Notes: generated from the letters alone by a model not told the origin. Numbered from the stretch's first letter, positions 36,400 through 45,414 are shown. The stretch is 55,949 bases of DNA from Micavibrio sp. UBA6212 (GCA_002421905.1 DISK01000013.1:1-55949), one strand, 5' to 3'. Program-made: numbers and translations.

Positions 36400-37539
36400 A
36401 TGGGCGACGTACCAACAAATGCTGTTCTTGGCGATAAACCATGCATAGAACCAGAGGTTATTAAATCTCTATCCTACCAGTTCAGGGTTGCTGATTTACA
36501 CGACCTTGTATCTGTTGAGCAGAACAGGAAAAACCTTTTACCTGTACTTGATTATTTCATTCGCTCTCAGGCTGCGCTTCACCACGCAGAATATATAGGA
36601 ACGCCAGATTCTCTCGAAGATAACATCCTAAAAAAGGGAAACACCTTTCGAGGAGTAGTCGTATATTCACAAACATCACTTCCCGTTGCATACGCAGTTT
36701 ACTATCCAATGGTCAATGACAAAGGCGAGCGGGGCAACTACATTGAAGATGCCTATGTCACAGAATCATTTCGTGGTCATTCTGTCATGCCCTATGTTTA
36801 CCACGTTCTGGCAAGACGCTGCTCTGAAGAAGGCGCACAATTCCTGCAATGGTCAACGGATAAAAGAAATTTTCCTTTTCAGGGGTTTTCAAGAAAAATT
36901 GGGGCGACCAGACCTGCAACAAAAACGCTCATTGCAAATGATTTCCTTGCCGAGGACTATGTTCCTCAACAACCAAGCTTACGGCAGGCTTGGGATAATA
37001 CAAACTTTGTAACGCTTCCTATCGAAGGCAAACACGTCAACATGACCAAACAGTTTGTCACTCCTGACATCATCAGAAGAACAGGAGATTTGGATTTTAG
37101 AGGATTCATTACTTTCCGCGCCGATGATTTAAGACACCCGGTAGCACTGACACCTGGCTGGCCGCATATGTCAACATTCAAGCTCAAACACGGGCTGGTT
37201 TTAGAAAACCCAAGCTTTTCAGAAGACTCCGGACTTACCGATCAGGATAAAGTTGCAATCATTCTATCTTGTGCAAAGGCCGCAAAAACATATGCCGCGG
37301 CAAATGAATATTCCTATTTGAAATGGCATGTTAAAGATGACGGGGAAGCCCCATCAAGAGTATTACAAGGCGAAATTTCTCTCCCCATCGACACAATGGT
37401 CGGAACAGTAGAATCGGAAATGGAGATATACAATTTGCGTAACGGAAAATTACGCGAGTTGGCTAAAAACAAGAAAAACGGCGTTGAAATCCCTGTGACA
37501 ACAGCAATCGGCGCGCGCCCTCCTGAAAGACGCCCCTAA
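36400..37539 (+). CDS. Tandem GNAT-like acyltransferase
   Basis: This 379-residue protein has a first GNAT-like domain (about 25-185) with VVVYSQTSLPVAYAVYYP, NYIEDAYVTESFRGHSVMPY (the acetyl-CoA loop region) and QWSTDKRNFPFQGFSRKIGA. A weaker second GNAT-like half (about 210-360) contains FITFRADDLRHPVAL and an AKTYAAANEY helix. The canonical R/QxxGxG is altered to FRGHSV, so CoA binding is uncertain. Codon use is lower in GC than in neighbours. It is directly coupled to the XRE regulator. Substrate unknown. Confidence 0.7.
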   Translation: MGDVPTNAVLGDKPCIEPEVIKSLSYQFRVADLHDLVSVEQNRKNLLPVLDYFIRSQAALHHAEYIGTPDSLEDNILKKGNTFRGVVVYSQTSLPVAYAVYYPMVNDKGERGNYIEDAYVTESFRGHSVMPYVYHVLARRCSEEGAQFLQWSTDKRNFPFQGFSRKIGATRPATKTLIANDFLAEDYVPQQPSLRQAWDNTNFVTLPIEGKHVNMTKQFVTPDIIRRTGDLDFRGFITFRADDLRHPVALTPGWPHMSTFKLKHGLVLENPSFSEDSGLTDQDKVAIILSCAKAAKTYAAANEYSYLKWHVKDDGEAPSRVLQGEISLPIDTMVGTVESEMEIYNLRNGKLRELAKNKKNGVEIPVTTAIGARPPERRP

Positions 37540-38453
37540 AACAACTCCATAATCATGCAGCGTGCCGCACCACCGCCATATTTCTGGATGGTTGGCAGAT
37601 CAGCATAGATGATTTCCGACACATATTTCAAAAAGACAGCCTTTTGTTCATCTGTATAAGCACGGTAGGCAGATCCCGACATCACCAGTTTCTTGGTTCC
37701 ATCTTTTGATCTCAGCTCCAGAGCATTTCCACAAAATTGCCGCAACTGATCCATGGTAATCTCGACCAACTCACGACCAGTGGATTCCAGTTTGGTACGC
37801 ACCCGAGCACGGTCTTCGGGAACGATACACTCCAGACACACACCGATAAATTCTGTCCCGATAAACATCAGCACGTCTGTATGATAGACTGGTTTCCCAA
37901 CATGATTGCGCGTTTCAAACGACACCAGTTCATATCCCATTTTTTTGGCCCACTCGGTGGCCAGTTCCAGATCGGCCCGCGCGGAATGGGAGGAATACGC
38001 AATCTTATGCACACGATCCATCCATAAAGCAGATGTGCTTTCCAAAGCCCGATTCTGTGCCTCGTATCCGGTCATATCCAGAGCAACGCCATAAGATCGC
38101 TCCAATAACTGCGTCATATGCGGACGACGTTCAACCCGGCGGTTTTCATTAAGCATCGGATAATAAGCAATCACACGGCTGCCATCTTCGGTCACATGGG
38201 TCGATGCCCAGTTGGGGAAAATATCATCAGGCGAATCAGCCGCCCCCAGCGTCGTTGTCACGGCAATTCCGGCCGCCGTAATTTTATCGCGCAGCGCATG
38301 AAACTCTGCCAAAGCCGCCTTTTGCACGTCTTCAATATTGGGAGGATCTTCGGATTGATAAGTATTGGTCGCCATAGTCTGCTGATTGCAATGAAATAGA
38401 ACTGGCTCTGTCATCCAGATATGGTCGGCGGATTGATAAATTTGATGTGGCAT
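37536..38453 (-). CDS. ctlX: Citrulline utilization hydrolase CtlX / amidinotransferase family
   Basis: This 305-residue GME-superfamily enzyme has the catalytic triad pattern: a Glu in ESTSALWMDR, a His in VGKPVYHTDVLM, and Cys299 in the C-terminal GGGAARCMIMELF. Members hydrolyse ureido or guanidino groups; CtlX is linked to citrulline use. GGGAG precedes the ATG. Its stop overlaps the convergent GNAT gene by four bases. Exact substrate is inferred. Confidence 0.86.
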   Translation of the reverse strand: MPHQIYQSADHIWMTEPVLFHCNQQTMATNTYQSEDPPNIEDVQKAALAEFHALRDKITAAGIAVTTTLGAADSPDDIFPNWASTHVTEDGSRVIAYYPMLNENRRVERRPHMTQLLERSYGVALDMTGYEAQNRALESTSALWMDRVHKIAYSSHSARADLELATEWAKKMGYELVSFETRNHVGKPVYHTDVLMFIGTEFIGVCLECIVPEDRARVRTKLESTGRELVEITMDQLRQFCGNALELRSKDGTKKLVMSGSAYRAYTDEQKAVFLKYVSEIIYADLPTIQKYGGGAARCMIMELF

Positions 38454-38533
38454 ATGCTGCTCCCTGATTTTTGTGAGAAGTATAATTGATTCGTAAGGCA
38501 GACCTAATTCTTTCTGCCCTGAAAAAATGAATT

Positions 38534-38743
38534 ATGGCGCGATTAAGGCACACACCGAACAAAAAACTGCCACATTTATATGGAATTATAAAAGAAGATA
38601 AGAATGACATTGTTTCAGCACTGAAAGACTTATCACCAAACACCATAAAAATAGACCGACCATCTATTTATGAGTTTCAACCCGCCGCCCCCCTCCTCCT
38701 CGCGGCGGGTTTGTTTTTGGCGCTTACTTGCACATGTGATTAA
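38534..38743 (+). CDS. Possible short ORF ending in a terminator (doubtful)
   Basis: A 69-codon frame has a coding-like first 50 codons (LPHLYGIIKEDKNDIVSALK) but no clear ribosome-binding site. Its last codons run through a strong terminator hairpin and overlap the convergent gene at 38724-39446. It may be a gene remnant, or the terminator may serve a small RNA. I give it low weight. Confidence 0.22.
   Translation: MARLRHTPNKKLPHLYGIIKEDKNDIVSALKDLSPNTIKIDRPSIYEFQPAAPLLLAAGLFLALTCTCD
38679..38718 (+). terminator. Rho-independent terminator of an unassigned rightward transcript
   Basis: A GC-rich stem (CCCGCCGC and GCGGCGGG) with a pyrimidine-rich loop is followed by TTTGTTTTT. The T-run faces rightward, so it ends transcription from the left; yet no solid rightward gene lies upstream within 38454-38678. 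Confidence 0.75.
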
Positions 38744-39446
38744 CGCGTTCATATTCCTTCAAATTATCAAAAGCCTGCTGGCGCTGTTTGCGCTCATCAT
38801 TCATTTTCTGGGTATAAACGGTCAGGATATTCTGCATATTGCTTTTCAAGTAGGCCTCCAGCTCACCCTGCCGGGAAAGGGGCAACGGCCCGAAGACGCT
38901 CTTTTTCCGCACTTCATTGTTCAGCGCATCGCCGATAATTTTTGCATATTTATTCACGATCTCCCGATCAATCATCACATGCTGCTGTTCATGCGCCAGA
39001 ATCGCATTATGCTTGCACGACCCTTGAGGAAATTCCCGCGCGATAAAAATCGTCGGGTTGATATGCAACATGACATCAATATTGGTGTACCAATAACAAA
39101 TCTCGCGACTTGCATTATTGGTCATCGTGCCATACCGCATGGATTGAGAGGCAGAAATCCCTCCCTGCATTAATCCGCCAACATCGGTAATAACAGATTT
39201 TCCATACGGATTGACCGTATCGACCGAGAAATTATTCAGATCCTTTTCGGATCTGGAAAAATCATAGCGCACCTGATCGGTGGACGTTTTGACGTGAATT
39301 TGCGGCGATTGGACAGATCTGCACCACCCTTGCGCAAAAGCTGGTGGGCTCAAGGCCAAAGATCCACAAACGGACAATGACATAAAAATAAAGAAACGAG
39401 CAATGCGGCCCAAAAGAACATCTCCCGAAAAAGAAACAACCCCCAT
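38724..39446 (-). CDS. Secreted HEQQH-motif putative metalloprotease
   Basis: This 240-residue protein has a long N-terminal signal sequence (hydrophobic core about 18-38, ending AFAQ). The mature part carries HEQQHVMIDRE (HExxH at 152-156) within a helix, preceded by GSCKHNAILA, the arrangement of a zincin active site with a Glu in the next helix (DREIV). The C-terminal part is helical and basic. It is a putative periplasmic peptidase, somewhat like DUF922 proteins; family not assigned with confidence. Confidence 0.7.
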   Translation of the reverse strand: MGVVSFSGDVLLGRIARFFIFMSLSVCGSLALSPPAFAQGWCRSVQSPQIHVKTSTDQVRYDFSRSEKDLNNFSVDTVNPYGKSVITDVGGLMQGGISASQSMRYGTMTNNASREICYWYTNIDVMLHINPTIFIAREFPQGSCKHNAILAHEQQHVMIDREIVNKYAKIIGDALNNEVRKKSVFGPLPLSRQGELEAYLKSNMQNILTVYTQKMNDERKQRQQAFDNLKEYERVNHMCK

Positions 39447-39531
39447 TTTAGTACCTGAAAATTAACAAATTGTCAGGATTAAGGATAAAATGTAGTATAA
39501 GCAAAACCAAGCAAAAACGGAGTTTGACCGC

Positions 39532-39825
39532 ATGATATTTTTGGGAAATTTGCTGATCTGGGCCATTCATATCTATTTGTGGATTATCGTGATCAGTGTC
39601 GCAGTAAGCTGGCTGATTGCTTTTCGTGTTCTGGATACCGGAAACCCTCAAGCGCGGAATCTTGTCAGTTTATTAAAAAAGGTGACCGACCCTGTGATGA
39701 AACCGGTTCAGAAATACATTCCTCCTATTGGCGGAATCGATATTTCACCGATTATTGTCATCATCGGACTTCAGCTCCTCAGTTCGCTGGTCTGGCATCT
39801 CTTTATGAGCCCCCCCGGCCTCTAG
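39532..39825 (+). CDS. YggT family membrane protein
   Basis: This 97-residue protein has two hydrophobic helices and the YggT middle motif LLKKVTDPVMKPVQKYIPPIGGIDISPIIV (conserved P..P......G..D.SP). YggT proteins have been linked to cell-division or osmotic functions, not firmly settled. The last 81 bases overlap the convergent gene at 39745-40425. Confidence 0.92.
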   Translation: MIFLGNLLIWAIHIYLWIIVISVAVSWLIAFRVLDTGNPQARNLVSLLKKVTDPVMKPVQKYIPPIGGIDISPIIVIIGLQLLSSLVWHLFMSPPGL

Positions 39826-40425
39826 GTCGCTTGTAACCCCGTTATCTGTTGAAACACCAACCGTCTCTGCAAGTGTTTCGGCATAGATGTTTCTTGCTTT
39901 ACGCTCTCCGGTGGTTTGGGCATAATAACAAACCCATGACCAGACCCCGAGGCAAAACGAAATCAAGACCAGCACAACCGACCATGTGTTGACCATCGAC
40001 CCGATATCAAACTGCATGTCTTCGATATCATCTTGCACGCACACAGAAATTTCACGCCCGTTCAGATCAAGGAATGCTTTGTCTTCGCGCAGGCTAACCT
40101 CGATACGGTTGCCCGTAATAGGCCCACGGAACTGCAAGGCATCTGTCGTCTGCAGCCACGATCCGATCTGGCTTTGCTTACAACCTTGCAACATATCAAA
40201 TTCAAGAGAATGCTTTTGTGCCACAGCCAGTTGGCTGGCAAAATTAGTAACCGGCGCGTTATATTGATTTTTAATAACATCAAGACGACCGATTTTATAC
40301 TGTCCGGAAATCCATGTCCCGAAGGCCGCGACCAACGCCACAAAGGCGAAGAGCGCCCATAAGCGCCACCGTCCGGATGCACCGGTGCCCAGATCAAGCA
40401 AAAAAGGAAATCGAGAAGCCAGCAT
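39745..40425 (-). CDS. Uncharacterised two-TM membrane protein
   Basis: The ATG at 40425 has AGGGTG just upstream and gives about 226 residues. TM1 lies at about 23-43 and TM2 near 145-168 in this numbering, enclosing a likely periplasmic domain. The C-terminal tail is hydrophilic and acidic. The 3' part is antisense to the last 27 codons of yggT. No family recognised. The long open frame and ribosome-binding site favour a real gene, but the overlap calls for care about its C-terminus. Confidence 0.68.
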   Translation of the reverse strand: MLASRFPFLLDLGTGASGRWRLWALFAFVALVAAFGTWISGQYKIGRLDVIKNQYNAPVTNFASQLAVAQKHSLEFDMLQGCKQSQIGSWLQTTDALQFRGPITGNRIEVSLREDKAFLDLNGREISVCVQDDIEDMQFDIGSMVNTWSVVLVLISFCLGVWSWVCYYAQTTGERKARNIYAETLAETVGVSTDNGVTSDLEAGGAHKEMPDQRTEELKSDDDNNR

Positions 40426-40519
40426 ACCCACCCTATACCACAAGGTATCCGAACTTTTAAGGGGGATTTTGACCAGCCCGTCTTGTCACAACCATAAAAG
40501 AGAGATAAAAAGCACCATT

Positions 40520-41356
40520 ATGACCGATGCAGCAAAAATAATTGATGGCAAAGCCATTTCTTCCCGTTTACTTGACCAGATTGCCACGCAAACAGCCGCC
40601 ATGGCAACACCGCCCGGTCTGGCTGTGATCTTGGTTGGGGATAACCCGGCCAGCCACGTTTATGTTGCCAATAAGGTCAAAGCTTGCGCCAAAGCAGGCA
40701 TCCGTTCCATTGAACACCGCCTGCCTGCGTCCGCCAGCGAAGCAGAGATCGCCGATTTGATTACAATGCTCAATACCGATCCGTCCGTGGATGGCATTTT
40801 GCTGCAACTACCTCTGCCGGATGGGCTGGAGTCTGACAAGCTCATCCAGATGATTTCCCCTGAAAAAGATGTCGATGGCCTGACCATCCCCAATATTGGC
40901 AAACTGGTCGCCGGAATAGATGCGCTTGTTCCCTGCACCCCGCAAGGTTCCATGCTGCTCGTCAGGGAAGTTTGCCCTGACCTGACTGGAAAACATGCTG
41001 TTGTAATCGGGCGTTCGCTGCTGTTCGGAAAACCGATGGCGCAACTCCTGCTCGCAGCCAATGCGACCGTAACCACCGCACATTCCAAAACCTCAAATTT
41101 AGCGGAAATCTGCCAGCAGGCCGATATTCTGGTGGCTGCCGTAGGCCGTCCAAAAATGGTCAAAGGGGACTGGATCAAACAAGGCGCCATCGTCATTGAT
41201 GTTGGAATCAACCGTCTGGAGACAGGAAAACTTTGTGGAGATGTTGATTTTGACGAAGCGGTCAAAGTCGCAGGCGCCATCACGCCTGTGCCGGGTGGCG
41301 TCGGCCCCATGACCATTGCCTGCCTGATGGCCAATACCTTGAAAGCTGCCAAATAG
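40520..41356 (+). CDS. folD: Bifunctional methylenetetrahydrofolate dehydrogenase/cyclohydrolase
   Basis: This 278-residue enzyme interconverts methylene-, methenyl- and formyl-tetrahydrofolate. Motifs include GLAVILVGDNPASHVYV, DGILLQLPLPDG, VIGRSLLFGKPMAQLL and TPVPGGVGPMTIACLM. The ATG at 40520 gives normal length; a longer upstream frame is antisense to the preceding gene. It is followed 60 bases later by serC. Confidence 0.97.
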   Translation: MTDAAKIIDGKAISSRLLDQIATQTAAMATPPGLAVILVGDNPASHVYVANKVKACAKAGIRSIEHRLPASASEAEIADLITMLNTDPSVDGILLQLPLPDGLESDKLIQMISPEKDVDGLTIPNIGKLVAGIDALVPCTPQGSMLLVREVCPDLTGKHAVVIGRSLLFGKPMAQLLLAANATVTTAHSKTSNLAEICQQADILVAAVGRPKMVKGDWIKQGAIVIDVGINRLETGKLCGDVDFDEAVKVAGAITPVPGGVGPMTIACLMANTLKAAK

Positions 41357-41416
41357 CCTGTTCGCAAATGCAAAACAATGCTAGAATTTTCTCCGATCAA
41401 CATGAGGTGAGATTCC

Positions 41417-42589
41417 ATGGAAAAACCAGTTATAAAACCACACTGCCCAAATTTTTCATCTGGCCCTTGCGCCAAGCGTCCGGGATGGAGCTTTGACAAT
41501 CTGTCCGGCGCGTTTTTGGGACGCTCTCACCGTGCTTCAGGCGGCAAAGCCAAACTCAAGCAAGTCATTGATCGCCACCGTGCTTTACTGGATATCCCCG
41601 CCGATTATCTGGTGGCCATTGTTCCGGCCTCAGACACCGGAGCCGTTGAAATGGCGCTATGGTCACTTTTGGGGGAACGCGGCGTCGATTGCCTCGCATG
41701 GGAAAGCTTCAGTTCCGACTGGATGATCGATGTCGTAAACCAACTGAAACTCGAAGATGTTCGCCAGTTCAAAGTCGATTACGGCCAAATTCCTGACCTG
41801 ACGCAAATTGATACAGATCGCGACGTGGTTTTTGTCTGGAACGGCACAACATCGGGCGTTCGTCTGCCCAACCATGACTGGATCAAAGCTGACCGCAAGG
41901 GTCTGACCATCTGTGATGCAACCTCTGCTGTTTTTGCGTATGACATGGACTGGTCAAAACTCGACGTTATCACATGGTCATGGCAAAAAGTTTTAGGAGG
42001 TGAAGCCGCACACGGCATGCTGGTGCTCTCGCCTCGCGCCGTCGAACGATTGACCACTTTCAAACCAAACCGTCCATTGCCCAAAATTTTCCGCATGACC
42101 TCGAAGGGTGAATTGAATGACGCTCTGTTTGAAGGCGCGACAATCAACACACCCAGCATGATGGCGGTCGAAGATTGTCTGGATGCTCTGCACTGGGTGG
42201 AAACGCTAGGCGGCTGGCGCGGCACCGAGCAACGCTGCATCAACAATCTGGAGACGATTGAAAACTGGGTTGCCAGAACCGACTGGATTGAGTTCCTGCC
42301 TGCCACCAAAGACATCCGCTCGCGGACATCCATCTGTATGAAAATTACCGATCCATGGTTCAATGAATTTGACGAAGACACACAAAATTCCCTGATCAAG
42401 GAGATGGTCAAAAGACTGGATAAAGAAAATGTTGCCTACGACATTGCGGCCTACGCCAAGGCACCTGCCGGCATCCGCATCTGGGGTGGCGCAACCATTG
42501 AATCTGCTGACCTCGAAGCCTTGTGTCCATGGCTGGAATGGGCTTACGCAGAGGTAAAAGCCTCACGCGCTGCGGCAAGCGCCGCATAA
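41417..42589 (+). CDS. serC: Phosphoserine aminotransferase
   Basis: This 390-residue PLP enzyme of serine synthesis has FSSGPCAKRPGW at the N-terminus, SHRASGGKAKL, the PLP-lysine region WSWQKVLGGEAAHGML, and ASDTGAVEMALWSLL. The sequence type is the one common in Alphaproteobacteria rather than the E. coli form. AGGTGAG precedes the ATG. Its last 46 bases overlap rsmA on the other strand. Confidence 0.95.
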   Translation: MEKPVIKPHCPNFSSGPCAKRPGWSFDNLSGAFLGRSHRASGGKAKLKQVIDRHRALLDIPADYLVAIVPASDTGAVEMALWSLLGERGVDCLAWESFSSDWMIDVVNQLKLEDVRQFKVDYGQIPDLTQIDTDRDVVFVWNGTTSGVRLPNHDWIKADRKGLTICDATSAVFAYDMDWSKLDVITWSWQKVLGGEAAHGMLVLSPRAVERLTTFKPNRPLPKIFRMTSKGELNDALFEGATINTPSMMAVEDCLDALHWVETLGGWRGTEQRCINNLETIENWVARTDWIEFLPATKDIRSRTSICMKITDPWFNEFDEDTQNSLIKEMVKRLDKENVAYDIAAYAKAPAGIRIWGGATIESADLEALCPWLEWAYAEVKASRAAASAA

Positions 42590-43404
42590 TCTGCGACAGA
42601 TAAATCTTCCGCGCGAAGGGTCGGGTTGATCCCGACCTTTTCTATTTCCGCCATATAATCGGATAAAGACCCACGGATCATTTTGCGGCGCTGGTTAAAC
42701 GCACTGGCCAGAATTTTTTCCATGGTTTCAAATTTCGGAGCCTGTGCGCCTAAATCTTTCGGCACGAAATGAAGCACAGATGATTTGATCTTGGGTGGCG
42801 GGGTAAAAGCCGATGGCGGCAAGTCGAACAACCGCTTCACATCACACAACCACTGCGCCATGACGCTCAATCGGCCATAAGTTTTACTGCTTGGGTTAGC
42901 CAAAATCCGGTCGCCCACTTCTTTTTGGAACATCAAGGACATAAAACGATAAGCCCCCTGATCTTTTCTAATCTGCTCCAGCCATTTCAACAATAAAACC
43001 GTACTGATATTATAAGGAAGGTTGGATAAAATGGCGCGTGGGGCTTCAACCAAAGACAGCGGATCAATATCAAGCGCATCGCCTTGGACAATTTTGAACC
43101 GTTCATCTCCATAGGCAGCGACCAACCCTTGCAAAGCCTTGACCGCACGCGGGTCAAATTCAACTGCGATCAACTGCGCAGCCTCCGATGCCAGAATAGC
43201 GCGGGTTAAACCACCTGGCCCCGGGCCAATTTCGACGGCATTCATTCCCGCCATAGAACCGGATAACCGCACAATCTTATCAGTGATGTTCTGGTCGAGT
43301 AAAAAATTCTGCCCCAGCGATTTTTCCGCGCGCAATTCATATTCGCGGATCACATCCCGCAACGGTGGCAGCTGAATTTGCTGTTTTATTTCGGAGTCTA
43401 TCAT
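42544..43404 (-). CDS. rsmA: 16S rRNA (adenine1518/1519-N6)-dimethyltransferase
   Basis: This 286-residue methyltransferase modifies the two adjacent adenines near the 3' end of 16S rRNA. Motifs: SLGQNFLLDQNI, VEIGPGPGGLTRAIL (SAM binding), and NLPYNIST (catalytic NLPY). The ATG at 43404 has GGGA close upstream. It follows surA in the leftward set, an arrangement like surA-pdxA-rsmA of other proteobacteria but without pdxA. Confidence 0.96.
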   Translation of the reverse strand: MIDSEIKQQIQLPPLRDVIREYELRAEKSLGQNFLLDQNITDKIVRLSGSMAGMNAVEIGPGPGGLTRAILASEAAQLIAVEFDPRAVKALQGLVAAYGDERFKIVQGDALDIDPLSLVEAPRAILSNLPYNISTVLLLKWLEQIRKDQGAYRFMSLMFQKEVGDRILANPSSKTYGRLSVMAQWLCDVKRLFDLPPSAFTPPPKIKSSVLHFVPKDLGAQAPKFETMEKILASAFNQRRKMIRGSLSDYMAEIEKVGINPTLRAEDLSVADYAALAAAREAFTSA

Positions 43405-43464
43405 ACACATCCCATATCACTAAATTCAGAGTGTGGCACGATAAAACCAAAAGGCAAAGTTTGA

Positions 43465-44409
43465 TCAAATGCGTTTTTCAATGAAAGCGGCAGAATATAA
43501 ATCCATCATATAACGACTTTGCGCGCGATCCAGACGTTGGGTTCCGATCCGCTGCATGATCTCGTCATTGCTCGGTAGAGTGTCTTCTGAAATCTGGCGC
43601 TTTTCAACCACCAGCAAGATATAATACCCTGCTGCTGTCTGGATCGGCGAAGAAACTTGTCCTACAGCCAGATTTGGCAACACCGCTTCAACTTCTTGTG
43701 CGACCTGCCCACCAAAGACCCATCCGATCATACCGCCCTGTTCGGCTCCGGCACTTTGGGAAAACTGACGTGCAACTTTCGAAAAAGCTTCCGGATTCTG
43801 CTTGAGCTGTTCGGATAATTTGTTGGCAAAGGCTTTCACTTCTGAAGCTTCTTTTCCTTCCGAAACTGACAGAAAGATTTCGGCCAACCGATACTGGTTT
43901 TCTCCCATACGGGCTTTCATTTGATCCAATTCGGACTCAATATCCGCATCACTCACCTCGACACGGGGACGGATACGTTTTTGAACAACTTTGGTCCATG
44001 CCAACTGCGCCTCAATTTGCGCACGCAATGTCGAAAGTTTGATACCATGTTGGGTCAGGGCCTTTTTGAAAACATCGGCTGGAATATTATTCTGGTTCGC
44101 AATCATCTCAAACCCCTTGTCAATTTCTTCCGGCGCCACTTCAATTTTGAGACGCTTGGCTTCTTGCATTTTTACCTGCTCGTCAACCAACATATCCAGA
44201 ACCTGAGGACGCAATTTGTTGTTCAGTTCCGTCGAAGGGGGAAGTCCCGTCGAAGATGCAATCAAATCCAGTCTGGCCTTTAAGTCAGATGCCGTTATCA
44301 CACCCTGATTAACAACCGCCACAATACTTTCCTGACCCGCAAAAGCCACGGAAGATCCACCGAACGAGAAAACCGCCATAACGGCCATCAATAACACTGC
44401 AAACTTCAT
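43465..44409 (-). CDS. surA: SurA-like periplasmic peptidyl-prolyl isomerase
   Basis: This 314-residue protein starts at ATG 44409. A signal peptide ends near VAFAG. A SurA N-terminal chaperone domain (about 28-160) follows with VNQGVITASDLKARL, then one parvulin domain (about 165-270; EQGGMIGWVFGGQV, IQTAAGYYILLVVE). E. coli SurA has two parvulin domains; only one is seen here, as in many Alphaproteobacteria. Likely folds outer-membrane proteins. Confidence 0.87.
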   Translation of the reverse strand: MKFAVLLMAVMAVFSFGGSSVAFAGQESIVAVVNQGVITASDLKARLDLIASSTGLPPSTELNNKLRPQVLDMLVDEQVKMQEAKRLKIEVAPEEIDKGFEMIANQNNIPADVFKKALTQHGIKLSTLRAQIEAQLAWTKVVQKRIRPRVEVSDADIESELDQMKARMGENQYRLAEIFLSVSEGKEASEVKAFANKLSEQLKQNPEAFSKVARQFSQSAGAEQGGMIGWVFGGQVAQEVEAVLPNLAVGQVSSPIQTAAGYYILLVVEKRQISEDTLPSNDEIMQRIGTQRLDRAQSRYMMDLYSAAFIEKRI

Positions 44410-44454
44410 AACGTGCAATCCAATCCTTAATTTTAGGTCTTATTTTTCTAGGCC

Positions 44455-45414
44455 TTATTTTTTATACTGATACCGTCCCAGATAGGACGGTAGAATAGCA
44501 TCCATCGACGTAGATGTAATACCCAGATCACCAAGAGTCAAAGCCCCTTCACTGACAACATTGTCTGTTTGCAAACTGGTTAATTGATCATTGGTCAGGG
44601 GTGGCTTGGGCAACAACCCGAGGAAAGCTGCCTTGATCCGCGCAATCCACCATGGAACAGGCAACAAATAGCAATGCTGTCCACTGGTCGAGAGGATTTT
44701 CTGATAAATTTGCTTAAATGTTAAAATATCAGGGCCTCCCAGCTCATAAATCTGGCCTGTTGTCCGGCTTGTGGCCAATGCCGCAACAACGGCACGGGCA
44801 ACATCCTCGACATAAACGGGCTGGAACTTCGACTTACCCCCACCAAATAATGGCAGAAACGGCAAAATACGCGCCATGGATGCAAATTTATTGATAAAGC
44901 TGTCATTAGGCCCGAACACAACACTCGGCCGCAGAATCGTCACTGCCGGATACAGTTGGTTAACACCGCTCTCTCCCGACATTTTGCTGATCGCATACTC
45001 TGATTTTGCCCTATCAACGGACAAAGCAGAAATATGTACGAATCTGGAGACGCCGTATTTGGCGCAAGCCGCAGCGATCCAGACCGGCAAATCCGTATGA
45101 ATATGGCTGAAATTGGACTTTCCTTTTTCATAAAGTATGCCAATGCAATTCACCACCATCTCGGAACCAGCCACAGCCTTTTCTATATCCTGCTGGTTCC
45201 GATAGGAACAAGGAATGGCCACAACTTGCCCGACCTCACCGAATTGCCTTAAAAAATAAACCGATTCCGTATGACGCGTTGCAACACGAACCCGTGCCCC
45301 CGCGCCCAGTAACTCGGCAACCACGCGGGCACCAATAAAACCAGTGCCGCCAAGAACAGTCACGATACGGCCCTTCAGGGTGTTTTTCAGATTTGGGAGA
45401 CTGGAAACAAACAT
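44455..45414 (-). CDS. NDUFA9-like NAD(P)-binding protein
   Basis: This 319-residue atypical short-chain dehydrogenase has VTVLGGTGFIGARVVAEL, CIGILYEKGKSNFSHIH and SEYAISKMSGE (with the Tyr/Lys of SDRs), then RPSVVFGPNDSFINKFAS. It resembles the NDUFA9 family, an accessory complex I subunit in mitochondria, whose bacterial role is uncertain. The stop lies in a 14-bp imperfect tandem duplication (44434-44462). It heads the leftward surA-rsmA set. Confidence 0.88.
   Translation of the reverse strand: MFVSSLPNLKNTLKGRIVTVLGGTGFIGARVVAELLGAGARVRVATRHTESVYFLRQFGEVGQVVAIPCSYRNQQDIEKAVAGSEMVVNCIGILYEKGKSNFSHIHTDLPVWIAAACAKYGVSRFVHISALSVDRAKSEYAISKMSGESGVNQLYPAVTILRPSVVFGPNDSFINKFASMARILPFLPLFGGGKSKFQPVYVEDVARAVVAALATSRTTGQIYELGGPDILTFKQIYQKILSTSGQHCYLLPVPWWIARIKAAFLGLLPKPPLTNDQLTSLQTDNVVSEGALTLGDLGITSTSMDAILPSYLGRYQYKK

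Noticed and set aside
40660..41499. 279-codon ORF antisense to folD
   Set aside because: folD is intact on the other strand and this frame shows no family motif.
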